Below are positions 1 through 6,620 of a stretch of DNA of 23,583 bases, piece after piece. The number at the start of each line of letters is the position of its first letter. Position 1 is the first letter of the stretch. The notes under the pieces were generated by a model. It was not told the origin of the DNA and did not search any database. It saw nothing but the letters and a program-made list of their open reading frames with translations. The position numbers and the translations under genes are program-made. Source of the DNA: DASSFZ01 sp035693785 (GTDB taxonomy: Bacteria; Chloroflexota; Anaerolineae; Fen-1058); assembly GCA_035693785.1 (NCBI GenBank), contig DASSFZ010000318.1, positions 1 to 23,583 on the forward strand, written 5' to 3'.

Positions 1-99
1 TACGAAATCCTCGAGGAGCTCGGCCACGGCGGCTTTGCCACGGTCCATGAGGCACGCGATTCAGACTGGTCGCTCGCCGAAGCACCCCCCACGCCCTGA
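1..99 (+). pseudogene. Fragment of a Hanks-type Ser/Thr protein kinase, truncated
   Basis: The frame opening at base 1 reads YEILEELGHGGFATVHEARD, the N-terminal strand and glycine-rich ATP loop (GxGGFATV) of a eukaryotic-like Ser/Thr kinase. It then loses similarity (SDWSLAEAPPTP) and stops at 97-99. A real kinase would continue with the VAIK lysine strand and some 250 more residues, and none of this appears downstream. The start codon lies left of the window. What is seen is the loop and an early stop. That this is a decayed or truncated kinase gene is inference. It could also be the tail of a longer protein that ends in a kinase-like stretch. Confidence 0.55.
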
Positions 100-118
100 T
101 TACCAATTACCGCCCACC

Positions 119-166
119 GATCACTGATCACTGATCACTGGTCACTGATCCCTGGTCACTGGCACT
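119..166. repeat. 7-bp tandem repeat, GATCACT units
   Basis: Three exact GATCACT units (119-139) are followed by the variants GGTCACT, GATCCCT and GGTCACT and a partial GGCACT. They run into a perfect 10-bp palindrome, CACTATAGTG (163-172). This is an intergenic low-complexity tract between the kinase fragment and the iron operon. No function is evident. Confidence 0.85.
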
Positions 167-217
167 ATAGTGACATTCATCCCTGCTCCCGCATGACCTT
201 CTCCAGTTCACAGGCGC

Positions 218-257
218 GCCTGGTCGAATAATATAAGGGTGACCTTATATTCCAGGC
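218..257 (+). promoter_or_regulatory. Palindromic operator before the iron regulator gene
   Basis: Arms AATATAAGG (230-238) and CCTTATATT (243-251) form a perfect 9-bp inverted repeat around GTGA. An outer pair GCCTGG (218-223) / CCAGGC (252-257) flanks it, and the start codon begins at 258. A second perfect palindrome, CAGGCGCGCCTG, lies at 211-222. The size and AT-rich symmetry suit a DtxR/MntR-family dimer site, and the encoded protein is of that family, so metal-dependent autoregulation of the feo operon is the likely role (inference). A TTCACA (207-212) could be a weak -35, with the palindrome covering the -10 region. Confidence 0.7.
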
Positions 258-1163
258 ATGCTTCCCCGGATGCAAGAGAACGCCCGCAGCGAAAGCGTCG
301 AGATGTATCTCAAGACCCTGGCCGAGCTGGGACTCGGGCAGGAGCCGGTGCCGATCGCGCGCGTCGCGGAGCGGCTGGGCGTCACGCAGGTCTCGGCGAG
401 CGAGATGATGCAGCGCCTGGGGAAGCAGGAGCTGGTCGCCCACACGCCGTACAAGGGCGTGGCGCTCACGCCGGACGGGCGGCGGCTGGCGCACAATGTG
501 ATTCGCCGGCAGCGCCTGTGGGAATGCTTTCTGGCGAATCACCTGAAACTCGATTGGAGCCGCGTCTACGAGCTGGCCTGCGCGCTGGAGCACGCCACGT
601 CGCCCGAAGTAACCGAGTCCCTGGACGCATATCTGGGCCATCCCACAATCTGCCCGCACGGCAATCCCATTCCTGACGAGAAAGGCAAGGTGGAGCCGGT
701 GAGTGGCGTCTCACTCAGCGCGCTCGCTGTTGGCCAGACCGCGCGCATCCTGGCCGTGCACGAGAGCGCGCCTGACGTGCTGGATTACTTGCAGAAACAC
801 AGCCTCTTGCCCGGGCAGACGATCAAGGTTGAGGAAGCCGCGCCCTTGCAGGGGCCGCTCACGCTCAGGCTGGGAGACGCCGAGATCGCGCTGGGCTTGA
901 ATCTCGCCGCGAGGATTCAGGTCGAGCCGTTGTCAAGCACGATGCCGTTGAGCGAGCTGCGGCCGGGCCAGCGTGCGACGATCGTCCACGTCGGCGGTCA
1001 CGGCCCGATCCGCCGGCGCTACATGGAGATGGGCATCGTCAAGGGCGAAACGGTGCAGGTCGAGCGCGTCGCCCCGCTGGGCGACCCCGTCGAATACGTC
1101 GTCAAGGGATATCACCTGTCGCTGCGCCGCGAAGAGGCCGGCCAGATCACGGTCGAGACCTAA
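258..1163 (+). CDS. DtxR-family iron-dependent repressor fused to two FeoA domains
   Basis: A 301-residue regulator. Residues about 10-75 form a DtxR winged helix (VARVAERLGVTQVSASEMMQ is the recognition part, in substance). Residues about 76-140 are the metal-binding/dimerisation helices, with the family landmarks RRQRLWECFL, LEHATSPEV and LGHPTICPHGNPIP. Two SH3-like FeoA domains follow, at about 152-228 and 229-301. The second (LSELRPGQRATIVHVGG, then RRRYMEMGIVKGE) looks like a stand-alone FeoA, and no separate feoA exists in the operon. DtxR proteins usually carry one degenerate C-terminal SH3 domain, so two is longer than usual. ATG 258 is used because it follows the operator directly. 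ATG 270 is an alternative, and neither has a strong Shine-Dalgarno site. It probably binds the 230-251 palindrome when iron-loaded and represses feoB. Confidence 0.88.
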   Translation: MLPRMQENARSESVEMYLKTLAELGLGQEPVPIARVAERLGVTQVSASEMMQRLGKQELVAHTPYKGVALTPDGRRLAHNVIRRQRLWECFLANHLKLDWSRVYELACALEHATSPEVTESLDAYLGHPTICPHGNPIPDEKGKVEPVSGVSLSALAVGQTARILAVHESAPDVLDYLQKHSLLPGQTIKVEEAAPLQGPLTLRLGDAEIALGLNLAARIQVEPLSSTMPLSELRPGQRATIVHVGGHGPIRRRYMEMGIVKGETVQVERVAPLGDPVEYVVKGYHLSLRREEAGQITVET

Positions 1164-1318
1164 GACTTCGGAAGTCTTTAAGTGGCATCTCGCCGGCGAA
1201 ACTACTCGGATTTCCGACCACCGTCGCCTGCGAGAACACGCCTTGAGACTTCCGAAGTCTGAGAATAGAGCCACGGCCAAGACTTCGGAAGTCTCAAAGA
1301 CTTCCGAAGTCTGAGAAT
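1162..1318. repeat. Four copies of a 15-bp hairpin repeat, AGACTTCNGAAGTCT
   Basis: Copies lie at 1163-1177 (arms extend to 8 bp, 1162-1178, overlapping the stop codon of the regulator), 1246-1260, 1280-1294 and 1298-1312. Each is a 7-bp inverted repeat around one base. The centre base is G in copies 1 and 3 and C in copies 2 and 4, so the copies alternate in orientation. Copies 2 and 4 share a longer exact match that also covers the following GAGAAT. They fill the whole regulator-feoB gap. They could act as RNA processing or attenuation hairpins between the regulator and the transporter, or be a mobile REP-like repeat. Confidence 0.9.
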
Positions 1319-1333
1319 CGGTCTGAGGTGAAC

Positions 1334-1894
1334 ATGGCGGAAATCACCATCGCGCTCGTCGGCAATCCGAACGCCGGCAAAAGCACCATCTTCAACGCGC
1401 TGACCGGCCTGCATCAGCATGTCGGCAACTGGCCGGGCAAGACGGTCGAGAAGAAAGAAGGCGTGTGCCGCCGCGACGGGCTGACAATCCGCGTCGTCGA
1501 TCTGCCCGGCACGTACAGCCTGACCGCCTACTCGCCGGAGGAAATCATCGCCCGCGATTACATTCTCGACGAGCGACCCGACGCTGTGATCGACGTCGTC
1601 GACGCGACGAACCTGGAGCGCAACCTGTACCTGACGGTGCAGGTGCTCGAGCTGGGCGTGCCGGTCATCCTGGCGCTGAACATGCTCGACGGCGTGCGCA
1701 AGCAGGGCATCGAGATCGATCTGGATATGCTGTCGCAGTTGCTGGGCGGAATTCCCATCGTGCAGACTGCGGCCAGTCGCGGCGAAGGCATCGACGCGCT
1801 GCTCGAAGTGGTGATGCAGGTAGCGGTCACGCAGCCGGCCTGCCCGAAGTGTGCGGGCAAGGAGCAGCACGCGAGCCTGGTTCATTACGCATGA
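1334..1894 (+). CDS. feoB: FeoB, GTPase half (split ferrous iron transporter)
   Basis: A 186-residue protein that is only the cytosolic G domain of FeoB, the GTP-dependent Fe(II) importer. Visible motifs are the P-loop GNPNAGKST (10-18), G2 region around VGNWPGKTVEKK, G3 DLPGTYS (56-62), G4 NMLD (116-119) and a G5-like TAASRGEG. The tail contains CPKCAGK, a possible metal or disulphide pair, and ends with HASLVHYA. The frame stops where an ordinary FeoB would run on into its helical GDI region and membrane domain. That continuation is the next gene, whose ATG overlaps this stop as ATGA. ATG 1334 is preferred over GTG 1328 because GAGGTG lies just before it. The two products presumably assemble into one transporter. 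Confidence 0.92.
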   Translation: MAEITIALVGNPNAGKSTIFNALTGLHQHVGNWPGKTVEKKEGVCRRDGLTIRVVDLPGTYSLTAYSPEEIIARDYILDERPDAVIDVVDATNLERNLYLTVQVLELGVPVILALNMLDGVRKQGIEIDLDMLSQLLGGIPIVQTAASRGEGIDALLEVVMQVAVTQPACPKCAGKEQHASLVHYA

Positions 1895-3588
1895 TCGCAC
1901 AATCACTTCCCTCGCAGACGTTCCGGCTCGATTACGGCCGCGACCTCGAAGAAGAAATCGCGCGGCTGATGGTGGCTTTGGAGGAGCAGGGTGGAGCCGT
2001 CAGCCCGTATCCGCCGCGCTGGCTGGCTCTGAAGCTGCTGGAGAACGAGCAGGACATCGTCGACCGGGTGCGACGAGCGCCCGGCGGCGAATCGCTCGTG
2101 AAGCTGGGCGGCGAGCGCGCGGCGCACCTGCGCGCGATCTACGGCGACGACGTCGACATCGTCGTTGCCGACCGGCGCTACGGTTTCATCAGCGGGCTGG
2201 CGCGCCAGGCCGTGCGACGTCCTCCCCTCGACCGGGTCACGCTCACCGATCGGATCGACAACGTCGTCACGCACCGCTGGCTCGGGCTGCCGATCTTCCT
2301 GGCCGTCATGTACGTGATGTTCAGGCTGGTGATCGACGTGGCGGCCCCCTACCTCGACTGGGTCGACGGCGTGATCAACGGGCCGCTGGCGAGCCGGCTC
2401 ACGTCGCTCCTCACGCTCCTCGCCGCGCCTGACTGGCTGCATTCGCTGGTGATCGGCGGCGTGGTCGCCGGCGTCGGCGGTGTGCTCGTCTTCGTGCCCG
2501 GCCTGATTGCGCTGTACTTCTTCCTGGCGCTGCTGGAGAACTCGGGTTACCTGGCCCGCGCGGCGTTCGTGATGGATCGCTTCATGCGCGTGATCGGGCT
2601 GCACGGCAAGTCGTTCATCCCGATGATTCTCGGCTTCGGCTGCGCCGTCCCGGCCATCTACGCGACGCGCACGCTCCCCAGCCGGCGCGATCGAATCCTC
2701 ACCGGGCTGCTCGTGCCGCTCATGTCGTGCTCGGCGCGCCTGCCCGTGTACGTCGTGTTCGGACTGGCGTTCTTCGGCCGCGATGCCGGGACGGTCATCT
2801 GGCTGCTGTACGCGATCGGCATCCTCATCGCGGTGTTGGCGGGAATGATCTTCACGCGCACGCTCCTGAAGCCGGACACGAACTCCGCCTTCGTGCTCGA
2901 GCTGCCGCCTTATCGCCTGCCCACGCTCAGGGGCCTGCTCATTCACATGTGGCAGCACACGCGCGAATTCCTCAGGCGGGCAGGCACGCTCATCTTCGCC
3001 GCGTCGGTCGTCTTGTGGGTCCTCCTCAATTTGCCGTGGGGCGTCGAAGATCAACGCGATTCGCTGTTTGGCCGGGTCAGCTCGATCGCCGCGCCGCTCT
3101 TCGAGCCGCTCGGTTTCGGGACGTGGGAATCGGCCGGCGCGCTCGCCACCGGGTTCATCGCCAAAGAGGTCGTCGTCAGCACGACCAGCCAGATTTATCT
3201 CGGTGCAACAGAAGGAGCCACAGAGACCGCCACGACGACTTTCGGCGAAGACCTGCGCGACATCGTGGTTGGCTTCGGCGTGGCGACGGTCGACGCCGGC
3301 AAGACGCTGCTCAGCCTGATTCCGGGCGTCGATCTCGCCGGCGGGGGTGAGCCGGCAGATGAAGACACAGCGCTCAGCGCCGTCTTGCGCGGGGTGTTTA
3401 CGCCACTGGCTGCATTCGCCTTCCTGGTATTCGTGCTGCTGTACGTGCCATGTGTGGCGACGCTGAGCGCCGTCCGTCAGGAGTTCGGCGGAAGGTGGGC
3501 GATCGTGTCAGCCGTGTATCAGACGTCCATCGCGTGGATTGCGGCGTTCGTCGTGTACCAGGGTGGGCGGTTGTTAGGGCTGAGGTAA
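1891..3588 (+). CDS. feoB: FeoB, membrane permease half (split ferrous iron transporter)
   Basis: A 565-residue protein. It begins with the soluble helical linker (FRLDYGRDLEEEIARLMVALEE, in part) that normally follows the G domain. It then has the FeoB membrane region from about residue 127 (HRWLGLPIFLAVMYVMF). Core Gate motifs are present: LLENSGYLARAAFVMDR, GLHGKSFIP, GFGCAVPAIYATRTL (248 onward, with conserved C251) and PLMSCSARLPVYV. The C-terminus YVPCVATLSAVRQEFGGRW is also typical. Start ATG 1891 overlaps the stop of the G-domain gene by four bases, so translation is probably coupled. A split of FeoB between G domain and permease is uncommon overall. It does not look like a sequencing error, because the second gene starts cleanly at a coupled ATG. 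Confidence 0.92.
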   Translation: MIAQSLPSQTFRLDYGRDLEEEIARLMVALEEQGGAVSPYPPRWLALKLLENEQDIVDRVRRAPGGESLVKLGGERAAHLRAIYGDDVDIVVADRRYGFISGLARQAVRRPPLDRVTLTDRIDNVVTHRWLGLPIFLAVMYVMFRLVIDVAAPYLDWVDGVINGPLASRLTSLLTLLAAPDWLHSLVIGGVVAGVGGVLVFVPGLIALYFFLALLENSGYLARAAFVMDRFMRVIGLHGKSFIPMILGFGCAVPAIYATRTLPSRRDRILTGLLVPLMSCSARLPVYVVFGLAFFGRDAGTVIWLLYAIGILIAVLAGMIFTRTLLKPDTNSAFVLELPPYRLPTLRGLLIHMWQHTREFLRRAGTLIFAASVVLWVLLNLPWGVEDQRDSLFGRVSSIAAPLFEPLGFGTWESAGALATGFIAKEVVVSTTSQIYLGATEGATETATTTFGEDLRDIVVGFGVATVDAGKTLLSLIPGVDLAGGGEPADEDTALSAVLRGVFTPLAAFAFLVFVLLYVPCVATLSAVRQEFGGRWAIVSAVYQTSIAWIAAFVVYQGGRLLGLR

Positions 3589-3690
3589 TTGGAGATTGGA
3601 GATTGGAGGTTGGAGGTTGGAGTTAGAGTGAGGAGTTAGAGTGAGGAGTTGGAGTTTGAAGTTTGGAGTTTGGAGTTTGGAGTTTGGAAG
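3589..3690 (+). repeat. G/T-rich low-complexity tract of TTGGAG-type units
   Basis: The space between feoB and feoC is filled with degenerate short units: TTGGAGA and TTGGAGG pairs, a 13-bp unit AGTTAGAGTGAGG twice, then AGTTTGG four times. The strand is almost pure purine plus T. The last unit runs directly into the feoC start codon, so its GGAAG may serve as the ribosome site. The tract stays open in the feoC frame. Confidence 0.85.
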
Positions 3691-3945
3691 ATGACGCTGA
3701 CGCAATTGGTCGCTTTGCTGGAAAAGAGTCACGGCAGATTCAGCCTGGATGAGCTTAGCCGCGCACTGGAGGTGCCACCCGGCGCGCTGGCCGGCATGAT
3801 CGAGACGCTCGTGCGCAAAGGTGTTCTCCTCGAGATCGGGCCGGACGGCGGCTGGTGCGCGGCGTGCGGGCTGAGGAACGAGTGCAATCTGTTGGCCGTG
3901 CACGGGGCGCGCTACGTCGTCGTGCCTCGCGGCAAGGCCAGTTGA
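3691..3945 (+). CDS. feoC: FeoC-like winged-helix protein with a Cys cluster
   Basis: An 84-residue protein with a short winged-helix fold (LVALLEKSHGRFSLDELSRAL, in part; then a second helix through about 45). A cysteine cluster follows: C56-x2-C59-x5-C65. This matches FeoC/HTH-15 proteins encoded after FeoB, which are thought to modulate FeoB turnover or sense iron or oxygen through an Fe-S cluster. That role is known for the family and not proven here. ATG 3691 is chosen because the upstream extension of the frame is simple repeat. The gene ends inside the -35 box of the next promoter. Confidence 0.8.
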   Translation: MTLTQLVALLEKSHGRFSLDELSRALEVPPGALAGMIETLVRKGVLLEIGPDGGWCAACGLRNECNLLAVHGARYVVVPRGKAS

Positions 3946-3996
3946 CATATTGTCTCTTTTGTGTTAATATATGAGCGTATGTTCATACATTCATAC
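3942..3996 (+). promoter_or_regulatory. Sigma70 promoter with overlapping ArsR/SmtB-type operator
   Basis: TTGACA (3942-3947), a 17-bp spacer and TAATAT (3965-3970) give a near-consensus promoter. Directly abutting the -10 is an imperfect palindrome, ATGAGCGTATGTTCAT (3971-3986; 12 of 16 positions symmetric), resembling the ATGAAC..GTTCAT sites bound by SmtB/CadC repressors. Nearby TTCATAC (3991-3996 region) repeats part of it. A repressor bound here would block start-site melting. Transcription would begin near 3977. Confidence 0.8.
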
Positions 3997-4009
3997 GATC
4001 AGGCCGCCC

Positions 4010-4375
4010 ATGCCGAGACGAAAGCTCGCTTCTGACAACAAGGTGCCGTTCATCGACCCCGAAGAAGCGCGAGCCGCGCAGGTCGATCTCGTAAATGGCG
4101 CGACGGCGACGCATCTGGCGCGCACCTTCCAGGCGCTCGCCGATCCGACGCGCGTGCGCATCATTTCGGCGCTGTCGCACACCGAGCTGTGCGTGTACGA
4201 CCTGGCGACGCTGCTGGACATCACGCACAGCGCCGTGTCGCACCAACTGCGCATCTTGCGCGACCTGCGGCTGGTGAAATCCCGCCGCGCAGGCCGCCTG
4301 GTGTATTACGCGCTCGACGACGAGCATATTCACGACCTGTTTCATCGGGGATTGGAGCACGTGGAGCATGGCTGA
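4010..4375 (+). CDS. ArsR/SmtB-family metal-responsive repressor
   Basis: A 121-residue winged-helix repressor. ALADPTRVRIISAL opens the DNA-binding fold and HSAVSHQLRILRDLRLV is the recognition helix. The C-terminal helix carries D-x-H, then H 11 residues after that His and another H three further on (DDEHIHDLFHRGLEHVEH). This is the layout of the zinc-sensing alpha-5 site of SmtB/CzrA. The alpha-3 motif is ELCVYD, with only one of the two CadC cysteines, so a CadC-type thiolate site is unlikely. ATG 4010 is the start: the in-frame ATG at 3971 lies at the promoter -10 and upstream of the likely transcript start. Its stop lies inside the next gene (8-bp overlap), so it controls the ATPase. 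Confidence 0.88.
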   Translation: MPRRKLASDNKVPFIDPEEARAAQVDLVNGATATHLARTFQALADPTRVRIISALSHTELCVYDLATLLDITHSAVSHQLRILRDLRLVKSRRAGRLVYYALDDEHIHDLFHRGLEHVEHG

Positions 4376-6620
4376 TATAGCAAAGCCTGCCCTGAGCGAA
4401 GGCGAAGGGACGTATTCGATTGACGGGATGGACTGCGCCGACTGCGCGCTCAAAATCGAGAAGGGCGTCCGCCAATTGCCCGGCGCGCGGGACGTGCGCG
4501 TCGACTTCGCCACGGCCAAACTGCACGTGGCTGGCGACGTTTCAGGCGATTCGGTGCGCAAGCGCGTCGAAGCGCTCGGCTACCACATCGCCGAGTCACG
4601 CGGCTCACTCGTCCACGCTCCACGCCTCACGCTCCACGCGCCACTCGGCTTCGGACAATATCTTCTCGGCCGGCTCGAAACCCGGCTGGCGTTGATGGGA
4701 GGCGGTGTCGTCTTGCTGGCGTTCCTGCTCGGCTCGACGCGGATCATCGGCGAGACCGTTCAGGATGCGCTGTACGTCGCCGCCCTGGCGCTGGCGGGGT
4801 ACCCGATCGCCCGCAGTGGCCTCGGCAGCCTGATCGTCAATCGCGACTTCAATATCAACCTGCTGATGACCATTGCGGCAGTCGGCGCGGTCGTCATCGG
4901 CGAGACGACCGAAGCGGCGACGATGATCTTTCTGTTCGCCATCGCCGAGGCGCTCGAGGGCTACACGACCGACCGCGCGCGCGACAGCCTGCGCCAACTG
5001 ATGGAGCTTGCGCCGGCGCAGGCGATCCGGCTGAGCCCTGCCCTGAGCGAAGTCGAAGGGGCAGGCCGCGAAGAGAGCGTGTCCGTCGACGCGCTGCGGG
5101 TGAATGACGTGATTCTCGTCAAGCCCGGCGAGCGCATCCCGATGGACGGCGTCATCACCGCCGGCTCGAGCGACGTCAACCAGGCGCCGATCACCGGCGA
5201 GAGCCTGCCGGTGCGGAAGGACATCGGCGAGGAGGTATTCGCGGGGACGGTCAACGGCGGCGGCGCGCTCGAGGTGCGCGTCACGCATCTTGTGCAGGAC
5301 AATACCCTGAGCCGCATCATCCGGCTCGTCGAAGAAGCGCAGAGCGTGCGCGCGCCGAGCCAGCGCTTCATCGATCAGTTTGCGCGCGTGTACACGCCGG
5401 CGATGGTTACGCTCGCCGTGTTGGTTGCCCTGCTCCCGCCGCTCTTGTTCCAAGTGCCCTTCCTCGACACGCCTGACGGGCACGGCTGGCTGTACCGCGC
5501 GCTGGCGCTGCTCGTGATCGCATGTCCGTGCGCGCTCGTCATCAGCGCGCCGGTCACGATGATCAGCGCCATAACGGCCGCGGCGCGGCGCGGTGTGCTC
5601 GTCAAAGGCGGCGCACACCTGGAAGCGCTCGGCCAGGTGAGGGTCTTCGCATTCGACAAGACCGGCACACTCACGCGCGGCGCGCCGGTCGTCACCGGCT
5701 ACCGGTCGGTGGATTGCGAGACGGGCGGCGAGTGCGCGCTGTGCGACGACGTGCTCGCGCTGGCCTCTGCGCTGGAACGCCGCAGTGCGCATCCCATCGC
5801 CCACTCGGTGGTCGCCGCCGCCGAGCAGCGCGGCCTGGCCGGCGTATACGCGCCGGCCGAGGGCGTCGCGATGCAGGCCGGGTTGGGCGTGCAGGGCCGC
5901 GTCAACGGCAAGCTGGCGACGCTCGGCAACCATCACTTATTCGACGCCGACCATCCGCACAACGACCAGCTCTGCGAGTGGGTGGAGTCCGCCGAGGCGA
6001 ATGGGCAAACGACGATGCTGCTGTGCGACGGCGATCGCGTGCGAGGCTACATCGCCGTCGCCGACGAACTGCGAGAGGACAGCCGGCACGCGATCGCCGA
6101 TCTGCGCGCGCTGGGTCTGGAGACGGTCATGCTGACCGGCGACAATGCGATTGTCGCGCAGGCCGTCGGCTACAGCGTCGGCGTCGACGACGTGCGCGCC
6201 GGCCTGATGCCGGAAGACAAGTTAGAAGCGATCAACGAGATGGAAGCACGGCGTGGAGGCGTGGCGATGGTCGGCGATGGCGTCAACGACACACCGGCGC
6301 TGGCGGCTGCGATGGTCGGCGTGGCGATGGGGGGCGCGGGCAGCGCGCAGGCGCTCGAAACCGCCGACGTGGCGCTGATGGCCGACAGCCTTCACGAGCT
6401 GCCCTTCGCCGTGCGCCTCTCGCGGTTCACGCGCAGGCTGATCGCCGAGAACGTGACGATCAGCATCGGCGTGAAACTCGCCTTCATGCTGTTGGCGCTG
6501 GCCGGGCTGGCTTCGCTATGGATGGCCGTCCTGGCGGACATGGGAGTATCACTGCTGGTCACGCTCAACGGTATGCGGCCGCTCACCTTCGAGCGCGCGC
6601 CGCGATCAGGGGACTCATGA
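4368..6620 (+). CDS. zntA: P1B-type Zn/Cd/Pb-exporting ATPase
   Basis: A 750-residue heavy-metal ATPase. The order is: N-terminal metal-binding domain with GMDC23-A-D-C26, membrane pairs, actuator loop TGES, CPC metal site (C386-P-C388), phosphorylation motif DKTGTLT (D430), SAHPI of the nucleotide domain, and GDGVNDTPAL. The last two helices show GVKLAF and LADMG, the Lys and Asp typical of the P1B-2 (Zn/Cd/Pb) group rather than copper pumps. It exports toxic divalent metals from the cytosol and is co-expressed with the ArsR regulator. Two copies of a dispersed palindromic repeat lie in frame: residues 7-14 (PALSEGEG) before the metal-binding domain, and about 224-233 (PALSEVEGAG) inside the actuator domain. 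A third repetitive patch (HAPRLTLHAP) lies in the linker at about residue 83-92. Confidence 0.93.
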   Translation: MADIAKPALSEGEGTYSIDGMDCADCALKIEKGVRQLPGARDVRVDFATAKLHVAGDVSGDSVRKRVEALGYHIAESRGSLVHAPRLTLHAPLGFGQYLLGRLETRLALMGGGVVLLAFLLGSTRIIGETVQDALYVAALALAGYPIARSGLGSLIVNRDFNINLLMTIAAVGAVVIGETTEAATMIFLFAIAEALEGYTTDRARDSLRQLMELAPAQAIRLSPALSEVEGAGREESVSVDALRVNDVILVKPGERIPMDGVITAGSSDVNQAPITGESLPVRKDIGEEVFAGTVNGGGALEVRVTHLVQDNTLSRIIRLVEEAQSVRAPSQRFIDQFARVYTPAMVTLAVLVALLPPLLFQVPFLDTPDGHGWLYRALALLVIACPCALVISAPVTMISAITAAARRGVLVKGGAHLEALGQVRVFAFDKTGTLTRGAPVVTGYRSVDCETGGECALCDDVLALASALERRSAHPIAHSVVAAAEQRGLAGVYAPAEGVAMQAGLGVQGRVNGKLATLGNHHLFDADHPHNDQLCEWVESAEANGQTTMLLCDGDRVRGYIAVADELREDSRHAIADLRALGLETVMLTGDNAIVAQAVGYSVGVDDVRAGLMPEDKLEAINEMEARRGGVAMVGDGVNDTPALAAAMVGVAMGGAGSAQALETADVALMADSLHELPFAVRLSRFTRRLIAENVTISIGVKLAFMLLALAGLASLWMAVLADMGVSLLVTLNGMRPLTFERAPRSGDS
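4385..4412 (+). repeat. Palindromic coding repeat, copy A
   Basis: Core CCCTGAGCGAAGGCGAAGGG at 4390-4409. The whole 28-bp segment is identical to 16124-16151. It sits in frame at the N-terminus of the metal ATPase and is read as KPALSEGEGT. Confidence 0.9.
4614..4639 (+). repeat. 12-bp direct repeat in the ATPase linker
   Basis: CACGCTCCACGC occurs at 4614-4625 and 4628-4639, within a tract of CTCCACG/CTCACG units. It encodes HAPRLTLHAP between the metal-binding domain and the first membrane helix. It looks like an in-frame simple-sequence insertion in a tolerant linker. Confidence 0.75.
5037..5065 (+). repeat. Palindromic coding repeat, copy B
   Basis: Core CCCTGAGCGAAGTCGAAGGG at 5041-5060. 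Flanks extend the stem to a perfect 7-bp pair, CCTGCCC (5037-5043) with GGGCAGG (5059-5065). It is read as PALSEVEGAG between AQAIRL and REESVSVDALRVNDV of the ATPase actuator domain, where related pumps usually have only a few residues. Confidence 0.92.

Noticed and set aside
1162..1318. Hairpin repeats as a CRISPR array
   Set aside because: Units are 15 bp, alternate in orientation, and the gaps vary from 3 to 68 bp. There are no cas genes.
1903..3054. 383-codon minus-strand frame opposite feoB
   Set aside because: Antisense shadow of a conserved transporter, with no recognisable motifs.
3971..4009. Longer start for the ArsR repressor at ATG 3971
   Set aside because: It directly follows the -10 box, upstream of the likely transcript start, and adds residues encoded by the operator. 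ATG 4010 fits better.
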